From: DASZTV01 sp035550655
Lineage (GTDB): Bacteria; Actinomycetota; Actinomycetes; JAFAQI01
Direction: 5' to 3'
Assembly (NCBI GenBank): GCA_035550655.1
Contig: DASZOU010000004.1
Coordinates: 372,001-436,000, forward strand
DNA: 64,000 nucleotides
Made by a program: the position numbers and the translations under genes. Shown in pieces: positions 58,702 to 64,000 of the stretch. The notes beneath the pieces are model-generated. The model searched no databases. It saw nothing but the letters and a program-made list of their open reading frames with translations, and was not told where the DNA came from. How positions within the stretch are numbered: position 1 is the stretch's first letter; the number at the start of each line of letters is the position of its first letter.

Positions 58702-59348
58702 TAATCCAGTGTCGCCGGAACCTCCGACAGTCTCGGGGAGACGGTGCCGTAGTCGATGTCGGGCTCACCCTCGGCGTCGCGCAGGTCCGTGAGCACGATC
58801 CCGTCGTACATCAGGACGCCGGCCGTCTCCGGCCAGACGAGCGCCCAGAGCCAGAGCCCCTTCGCCTCGCCGACGAACACGGCGCGGTCACTCGCGGCCG
58901 GCAGGCTCCACAGTGCGGTCGGGTGTCCGGCGGCGATGACCTTGGCGTCGGCGGCACCGCTGTCGAAGCCCGCGCCCGGATCCGCCGCGGGCAGCCCGGC
59001 GTAGCGCGCCCCGAGACCGACGCCGGGCTCCTCGGCGATCACGAACAGGTCGGCCGGTCCGCCAAGGGGGCTCGATCCCGACATCGCGGTCACGGTGGCG
59101 CGGGCACCGCTCCGCTCGTCCCCGGCATAGGCGAAGCCGCTGCACACCCAACCCGGCGGCAGGCCGCGCGCGAACCACAGCGGGACGCCCACAAGGTGCA
59201 CGATGTGCGCCACCGCCTCCGGCCCGGTGTGGGTGAGGACGGTGTACGGCGCGACCGACCCGTGCTGCGGGCACCGCCACGCGCTGGACCAGAGGCCCGG
59301 CTCGCGGAGCTGGCCGCCGCACCGCGGGCACGTGGGAAGGGCGTGCAC
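58701..59348 (-). CDS. DUF6758 family protein (zinc-ribbon N-terminus)
   Basis: The 215-residue protein starts VHALPTCPRCGGQLREPGLWSSAWRC, a typical DUF6758 opening with a CPRC pair and a third cysteine. A mixed alpha/beta domain with WFARGLPPGWVCSGFAYAG follows. The function is unknown. GTG 59348 is chosen over upstream codons because it gives the family start and leaves room for the divergent Nudix gene. The stop overlaps the start of the nuclease gene by 1 bp. Confidence 0.82.
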   Translation of the reverse strand: MHALPTCPRCGGQLREPGLWSSAWRCPQHGSVAPYTVLTHTGPEAVAHIVHLVGVPLWFARGLPPGWVCSGFAYAGDERSGARATVTAMSGSSPLGGPADLFVIAEEPGVGLGARYAGLPAADPGAGFDSGAADAKVIAAGHPTALWSLPAASDRAVFVGEAKGLWLWALVWPETAGVLMYDGIVLTDLRDAEGEPDIDYGTVSPRLSEVPATLD

Positions 59349-59369
59349 CCTTGAACAGTCCTCACCAAG

Positions 59370-59807
59370 ATGGGACAGAGTCAATACGTGATTTCCCCTG
59401 GGCCCCCGGACGAATCCGACGAACCCGCCATTTGTGCCGGTGTGGTGGTCCGTGACGGCGAGGGCCGGCTGTTGCTGGTACGCCGGGGCAACCCGCCGGC
59501 GAAGGGCACCTGGACCCTGCCCGGCGGCCGGCTGGAGCCCGGCGAGACCCCCGCCGCGGCGGCCGCGCGCGAAGCGCGCGAGGAGACCGGTCTCGAGGTA
59601 GGGATCGGCGAGCTCCTCGCGACCGTGCCGGTGCTGGGCTACCTGGTCCACGACTTCGCCGGCACCGTCACCGGCGGGAAGCTGCGCGCCGGCGACGACG
59701 CCGACGACGTCGGCTGGTTCGCGGTCGGTGAGCTGAGCAGCGTCGAGCTCTCGCCCGGCCTGCTCGAGGCCTTGCGCCGGATGGGCGTCCTTACCGAGGA
59801 CGCGTGA
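59370..59807 (+). CDS. Nudix hydrolase
   Basis: The Nudix box GGRLEPGETPAAAAAREAREETGLEV is complete (REAREETG with the catalytic glutamates), in a 145-residue single-domain protein. These enzymes cut nucleoside diphosphate derivatives; the ADP-ribose/MutT-like subgroup fits, but the substrate is open. ATG 59370 and GTG 59388 are both possible starts with weak ribosome sites, so the mRNA may be leaderless. It converges on mscL with stops adjoining. Confidence 0.88.
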   Translation: MGQSQYVISPGPPDESDEPAICAGVVVRDGEGRLLLVRRGNPPAKGTWTLPGGRLEPGETPAAAAAREAREETGLEVGIGELLATVPVLGYLVHDFAGTVTGGKLRAGDDADDVGWFAVGELSSVELSPGLLEALRRMGVLTEDA

Positions 59808-60290
59808 CTACGACGCCGCGGTCGCCGGCAGCTGAACCGTGCAGAACGCGCACCGAGTCGCCGCGTCGGGGATCGAGCTCTTGCACTCCGGACAGATCTT
59901 CGTCGGCGTCGCCGGCTCCGCGCTCGGCTTGAAGCGCTCCATGAGGTGGTTCACGGGGCGCACCACGAAGTAGTAGACGACGAGGCCGACGAGGATGAAC
60001 GACAGCACGGAGTTGAGGAAGTCGCCGTAGATGAAGTTCGCGCCACCGACGCTCCAGTGGCGGGTGGCGAAGTCCGACGCCTTGCCCAGCGGGATGCTGA
60101 CCAGCGGCGTGATGAAGTCCTTCACGAGGGACTGCACGACCGCCGTGAAGGCGGCGCCGATGACGATGCCGACGGCGAGGTCGACGACGTTGCCGCGCAG
60201 GATGAAGCTGCGGAAGCCGGACAGGTCAAGGCGTCGTACGCCATGACGTACGACGGTCTCGAGCCGTTCGATCGGATCAGGATCAGTCAT
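59808..60290 (-). CDS. mscL: Large-conductance mechanosensitive channel with C-terminal zinc ribbon
   Basis: MscL opens under membrane tension to protect against hypo-osmotic shock. FRSFILRGNVVDLAVGIVIGAAFTAVV (26-52) is the TM1 signature, and FILVGLVVYYFVVRPVN (98-114) is TM2. In place of the usual helical end, the 160-residue protein carries CPEC (133-136) and CAFC (147-150), a compact zinc ribbon in the cytoplasm. This adds about 30 residues and could bind a partner. Confidence 0.92.
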   Translation of the reverse strand: MTDPDPIERLETVVRHGVRRLDLSGFRSFILRGNVVDLAVGIVIGAAFTAVVQSLVKDFITPLVSIPLGKASDFATRHWSVGGANFIYGDFLNSVLSFILVGLVVYYFVVRPVNHLMERFKPSAEPATPTKICPECKSSIPDAATRCAFCTVQLPATAAS

Positions 60291-60315
60291 GGCGGCAGGG
60301 TAAGCCTTCGCCGGC

Positions 60316-61077
60316 TCAGGTGATCGTGACTCCGCCGTCGACCGCGAGCGTCTGGCCGGTCACGTAGCCGCCGGCGTCGGACACCAGCCACACGAGCGTC
60401 GCGGCGAGCTCCTCAGGGTCACCCATGCGGCCCATGACGACGCGCGACATGACCGACTCGATGTAGCCGGGCTTGTACTGGTCGCTCATCTCGGACTTGA
60501 AGAAGCCGGGCGCGATGCAGTTGACCCGGATCCCCTTGCGCACGCTCCACTGCTGCGCGAGGTCGCGGGTCAGGCCGATCAGTCCGGCTTTCGATGCGGA
60601 GTACGCCGCCTGCGGCAGCCCGGCCGTGGTGAGGCCGAGCACACTGCTGATGTTGACGATCGACCCGCCGCGGGTGGCGGCCCGCCCGAACGCCTGCGCC
60701 ATCCAGTAGCAGCCGTTGAGGTTGACGTCGATGACCGCGCCGAACTCCTCGGGCGTCTCCTTCGTCGCGGGCACCGCCGTACCGATGCCGGCGTTGTTCA
60801 CCAGGATGTCGACACCGCCGAACTCCTCGACCGCCGCGCCGACCAATGCGTCGCAGTCCTGCGGTTTCGCCACGTCCGTCGCGACGGCGATCGCCCGGCG
60901 TCCAAGCGAGGCGACCATCGCACGGGTTGCCTCGAGCTTGTCCACGCGGCGCGCCCCGAGGGCCAGGTCGGCGCCGGCCTCGGCGAGCGCCTTGGCGAAC
61001 GCGACTCCCAACCCTGACGACGCGCCCGTGACGATGGCGACCTTGCCGTCGAGGGAGAACCGATCCATCACCGTCAT
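60316..61077 (-). CDS. SDR family oxidoreductase
   Basis: This classical short-chain dehydrogenase of 253 residues has TGASSGLG (cofactor loop, near 18-25), NNAGIG, the catalytic Ser in NISSVLG, YSASK, and PGFFKSEM after it. NAD(P)(H)-dependent oxidation or reduction of an alcohol or ketone is expected; 3-oxoacyl-ACP reductase-like or sugar dehydrogenases are both possible. ATG 61077 is used; ATG 61068 is in frame. It is divergent from the MgtE-N gene by 76 bp. Confidence 0.92.
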   Translation of the reverse strand: MTVMDRFSLDGKVAIVTGASSGLGVAFAKALAEAGADLALGARRVDKLEATRAMVASLGRRAIAVATDVAKPQDCDALVGAAVEEFGGVDILVNNAGIGTAVPATKETPEEFGAVIDVNLNGCYWMAQAFGRAATRGGSIVNISSVLGLTTAGLPQAAYSASKAGLIGLTRDLAQQWSVRKGIRVNCIAPGFFKSEMSDQYKPGYIESVMSRVVMGRMGDPEELAATLVWLVSDAGGYVTGQTLAVDGGVTIT

Positions 61078-61153
61078 GGCGGGGACCCTAGCCCGCCCGC
61101 CGTACCGCTCGACGTCCCCGACCGGACCGGTTCGCGGCGGTAACCTCCGGATC

Positions 61154-62422
61154 ATGGCGACGGGCACGACGACGCGGGTCTTCCTCGCGCGCCTCGCCGA
61201 CCTGACCGTGCTGGATCCGCAAGCGGACCAGGTCGGGCGGGTGCGCGACGCCGTCGTCGCGCTGCGCGGTGCCGGCGCCCAGCCCCGCGTGCTCGGCCTC
61301 ATCGTCGAGGTCCAGCCTCGGCGCCGCGTATTCGTCCCGATCGGACAGGTCACCAGCATCGACGCCGACGCGGTCGTCGTCCGGGGCCGGATCAACCTGC
61401 GCCGCTTCGAGCGGCGCCCCGGCGAGACGCTCGCGCTGACCGAGCTGCTCGACCGCAAGGTCACCCTCGTCGAGGACGGCAGCCTGGTGACCGTCGTCGA
61501 CGTCGCCATGGAGCAGAGCCGCACCCGCGACTGGTTCATCAGCCGGGTCGCGGTGCGGTCCCCGGGTTCCGGCTTTCGCCGGCGCGGCCCGCTCCGCACC
61601 GTCGACTGGGATGCCGTCACCGGCTTCTCGGTGCCGGAGGAGAACCAGGGCGCCGCCAACCTGCTCGCCGCCTTCGACCAGCTGTCCGCGCCGGACCTCG
61701 CGCACGTCCTGCACGAGCTGTCGGAGAAGCGTCGCTCAGAGGTCGTCGCGGCACTCGACGACGAGCGGCTCGCGGACGTCCTCGAAGAGCTCCCGGAGGA
61801 CGACCAGGTCGAGATCCTCGCCAAGCTCGAGGGCGAGCGTGCCGCCGACATCCTCGAGGCGATGAACCCCGACGACGCGGCCGACCTCCTCGGTGACCTG
61901 CCCTCCGACGAGGCAGAGCGACTGCTCGGCCTCATGGACCCGGAGGAGGCCGACCCGGTACGGCGGCTGCTCAACTACGCGGACACCTCGGCCGGCGGAA
62001 TGATGACCAGCGAGCCGGTGATCCTGCCACCGGACGCCACCGTTGCCGAGGCGCTCGCCCGGGTCCGCGATCCGGAGCTCAGCCCTGCGCTCGCGGCCCA
62101 GGTCTACGTGTGCCGGCCACCGACCGACACCCCGACCGGCAAGTACCTCGGCATCGCGCACATCCAGCGGCTGCTGCGCGAGCCGCCGTCCACCCTCGTC
62201 TCAGGCGTGGTGGACACGCAGGTCGACCCGCTCGGCCCCGACTGCCCGTTGGAAGAGGTCACGGCGTACCTCGCGACGTACAACCTGATCGCGGTCCCGA
62301 TCGTCGATGACGCCGACCATCTGCTCGGCGCGGTGACGGTCGACGACGTGCTCGACCACCTGCTCCCCGAGGACTGGCGGGAGCGGCCGGGCAGCGAAGC
62401 CGGAGCGCCTCGTGGCGCGTGA
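61154..62422 (+). CDS. MgtE N-domain/CBS-pair protein without membrane part
   Basis: The 422-residue protein has a PRC-barrel-like beginning (about 1-120), an MgtE_N superhelix (about 165-280, repeats such as LADVLEELPEDDQVEIL) and a CBS pair (about 283-410). The MgtE transmembrane channel is missing, so it is a soluble sensor of Mg2+ or nucleotides, not a transporter. It overlaps the next gene by 11 bp. From memory Rv1232c has the same form. Confidence 0.88.
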   Translation: MATGTTTRVFLARLADLTVLDPQADQVGRVRDAVVALRGAGAQPRVLGLIVEVQPRRRVFVPIGQVTSIDADAVVVRGRINLRRFERRPGETLALTELLDRKVTLVEDGSLVTVVDVAMEQSRTRDWFISRVAVRSPGSGFRRRGPLRTVDWDAVTGFSVPEENQGAANLLAAFDQLSAPDLAHVLHELSEKRRSEVVAALDDERLADVLEELPEDDQVEILAKLEGERAADILEAMNPDDAADLLGDLPSDEAERLLGLMDPEEADPVRRLLNYADTSAGGMMTSEPVILPPDATVAEALARVRDPELSPALAAQVYVCRPPTDTPTGKYLGIAHIQRLLREPPSTLVSGVVDTQVDPLGPDCPLEEVTAYLATYNLIAVPIVDDADHLLGAVTVDDVLDHLLPEDWRERPGSEAGAPRGA

Positions 62423-62924
62423 GCGCGGCAGGGCGTTGCGGCTCGACCAGCCGCAGGACACCCGCCGGGTCATCGCCCTGCCGCAGTACAACCCGGAGTC
62501 GCTCGGGCGGCTGTCAGAGCGGGTAGCCCGCTTCCTCGGCACCTGGCGCTTCATCGGCTACATGACGTTCTTCATCGCCGTCTGGTTGCTGTGGAACGTC
62601 GTCGCGCCGCACGGCTGGCGGTTCGACCCGCGCGCGAAGAACTTCACCCTGCTCACGCTGCTGCTGTCGCTGCAGGCGTCGTACGCGGCGCCGCTGATCC
62701 TCCTCGCACAGAACCGGCAGGCCGACCGGGACCGGGTGCAGTACGAGCAGGACCGCGCGCTCGCCGAGCGCGCGGTGGCGGACACCGAGTACCTCGCGCG
62801 AGAGGTTGCCGCGATCCGGGTGTCCCTCGGCGAGGTCGCGACGCGGGACTACATCCGCGGCGAGCTGCAGCGCCTGCTCGAGGAGCTTGCACCTGACAAG
62901 ACCGAGCAAGCGACGGATTCGTAG
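62412..62924 (+). CDS. DUF1003 membrane protein
   Basis: This 170-residue protein has two membrane helices (about 47-64 and 80-98) with the DUF1003 pattern TWRFIGYMTFFIAVWLLWN and FTLLTLLLSLQASYAAPLILLAQNRQA, followed by a charged helical tail. Its function is unknown. GTG 62412 overlaps the MgtE-N gene, so it is coupled and the two proteins may form a complex. Confidence 0.9.
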   Translation: MARERGRALRLDQPQDTRRVIALPQYNPESLGRLSERVARFLGTWRFIGYMTFFIAVWLLWNVVAPHGWRFDPRAKNFTLLTLLLSLQASYAAPLILLAQNRQADRDRVQYEQDRALAERAVADTEYLAREVAAIRVSLGEVATRDYIRGELQRLLEELAPDKTEQATDS

Positions 62925-63002
62925 TTTCCCTGCTTCCGAGCCACCCGCGGAGTCGTGAGCGAAGCGGGCGACTTCGTGGGAAGGACGTAGCCTGGTTGGG
63001 TC

Positions 63003-64000
63003 ATGAGCGAGACCCTGCCGACCGTCGAGGCCATCACAGCAGCGCTGGCGACGGTCAAAGATCCCGAGATCCACCGCCCGATCACCGATCTCGGGATGGT
63101 CGACGACGTCGCGGTCGCGATCGACGGCTCCGTCGAGGTCAAGATCCTGCTGACGACGGCCGGCTGCCCGCTGCGCGACCGCATCACCACGGACGTGACC
63201 AACGCGGTCAACACCGTCGCGGGGGTGACCAGCGTCAAGGTCGCCCTCGACGTCATGAGCGACGAGCAGAAGCAGGAGTTGCGCAGCAAGCTGCAGGGCG
63301 GCCGCCCGCAGCGCGAGATCAGCTTCGCTCAGGCCGGTTCGCTCACCCGGGTGTTTGCGATCGCGAGCGGCAAGGGCGGCGTCGGCAAGTCCTCCACGAC
63401 CGCGAACCTCGCCGTCGCCATGGCGCAGCAGGGGTTCTCGGTCGGGATCGTCGACGCCGACGTCTACGGCCACTCGATGCCGAGGATGCTCGGCGTCGAG
63501 ACACCTCCCGCGATCGTCGACGGCATGATCGTGCCGCCGGTGGCGCACGGCGTACGCGTCGTCTCTCCCGGGATGTTCGTCGAAGGCAACCGCCCGATCG
63601 CCTGGCGCGGCCCGATGCTGCACCGCGCTCTCGAGCAGCTGCTCGCGGATGTGTTCTGGGGCGATCTCGACGTACTGCTGCTCGACCTGCCGCCGGGCAC
63701 CGGCGACATCGCCATCTCCACCGCGCAGCTGCTGCCGGGCTCCGAGGTGGTCGTCGTCACGACGCCGCAGCTCGCGGCCCGCGAGGTCGCTGAACGTGCG
63801 GGCGCTGTGGCGACGCAGACCCGGCAGCGGCTCGCCGGTGTCATCGAGAACATGGCCGGCTTTGCCTGCCCGCACTGCGACGAGCTGGTCGAGGTCTTCG
63901 GCTCAGGCGGTGGTCAGGCGGTCGCGGACCGGCTGAGCGCGCTGACCGGCACGACCGTGCCGCTGCTCGGGTCGGTGCCGATCGAGCCGAGTGTCCGGGA
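63003..64000 (+). CDS. mrp: Mrp/NBP35-type iron-sulfur carrier ATPase (3' end beyond window)
   Basis: Residues 1-90 form a DUF59/MIP18-like domain (TVKDPEIHRPITDLGMV, TTAGCPLRD). The P-loop domain has SGKGGVGKSS near 120-129, DADVYGHSMPRMLG, and the Mrp signature DLPPGTGD. The bridging pair CPHC is Cys289 and Cys292. It delivers Fe-S clusters to apoproteins. ATG 63003 is 78 bp after the DUF1003 gene. The window ends after about 332 codons; some 40-50 more are expected. Confidence 0.93.
   Translation, partial: MSETLPTVEAITAALATVKDPEIHRPITDLGMVDDVAVAIDGSVEVKILLTTAGCPLRDRITTDVTNAVNTVAGVTSVKVALDVMSDEQKQELRSKLQGGRPQREISFAQAGSLTRVFAIASGKGGVGKSSTTANLAVAMAQQGFSVGIVDADVYGHSMPRMLGVETPPAIVDGMIVPPVAHGVRVVSPGMFVEGNRPIAWRGPMLHRALEQLLADVFWGDLDVLLLDLPPGTGDIAISTAQLLPGSEVVVVTTPQLAAREVAERAGAVATQTRQRLAGVIENMAGFACPHCDELVEVFGSGGGQAVADRLSALTGTTVPLLGSVPIEPSVR

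Overview
This 64 kb window comes from a high-GC actinomycete chromosome and is almost fully coding. It has many GTG starts, short intergenic gaps and actinobacterial marker genes: an actinobacterial-type DapD, WhiB7, the AdnAB helicase-nuclease pair, a mycoredoxin-like protein, a mycothiol-type DinB protein, DUF3107 and MoeZ. From memory, three blocks keep the order seen in Mycobacterium tuberculosis: dapD/dapE/LOG at 0.8-3.7 kb (Rv1201c-Rv1205), whiB7-uvrD2-mycoredoxin-nudC-adnB-adnA-ATL-moeZ-TetR-DUF3107-rhlE-parA at 30-57 kb (Rv3197A-Rv3213c), and MgtE-N/DUF1003/mrp at 61-64 kb (Rv1232c-Rv1229c). Species cannot be named. No rRNA, tRNA, CRISPR array, transposase or integrase was seen.

Layout. 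0-0.3 kb: a frameshifted YjbR/MmcQ remnant with a hairpin at its end. 0.3-3.7 kb: a GNAT acetyltransferase, lysine/diaminopimelate genes (dapD, divergent dapE) and a LOG-family gene. 3.7-10.4 kb: an MFS exporter divergent from an HxlR regulator with two matching operators, then an acyl-CoA ligase, an unknown protein, a P450 and an SQR-like flavoprotein. 10.4-16.3 kb: a secreted protein, an NlpC/P60 hydrolase, an acyltransferase, a membrane protein and an FtsH-like protease. 16.4-28.3 kb: a type IV pilus locus. The forward operon is pilB-pilC-pilA, a large Ig-repeat pseudopilin, and two minor pilin-like genes. The reverse-strand group is a phosphodiesterase-like protein, a GGDEF protein with an I-site, pilT and a DUF429 gene.

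28.4-30.3 kb is an accessory pocket with small genes, an 88-bp direct duplication and palindromic elements. 30.3-31.2 kb is the whiB7 locus, with a leader ORF, an attenuator-like hairpin, a downstream small gene and a terminator. 31.3-49.9 kb is mainly genome maintenance and redox: tesB, uvrD2, mycoredoxin, nudC, an ECF sigma pair, adnB/adnA, an alkyltransferase-like protein and moeZ. 50-64 kb holds a coiled-coil protein, TetR, DUF3107, a ferritin-like protein, rhlE behind a terminator-like leader, a ParA-like ATPase, a RecB-type nuclease, two Nudix/DUF genes, mscL with a zinc-ribbon tail, an SDR, an MgtE-N/CBS protein, DUF1003 and a partial mrp.

The most unusual signal is a set of five intergenic palindromic elements. 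Most have 17-20 bp arms (one has a 9-bp core) around a 35-40 nt centre. They form two repeated families plus a singleton, and four of the five lie within 0-36 nt of a stop codon. Other regulatory structures worth attention are the whiB7 attenuator, the rhlE leader hairpin that also covers its Shine-Dalgarno sequence, and a 16-bp hairpin just after pilA.
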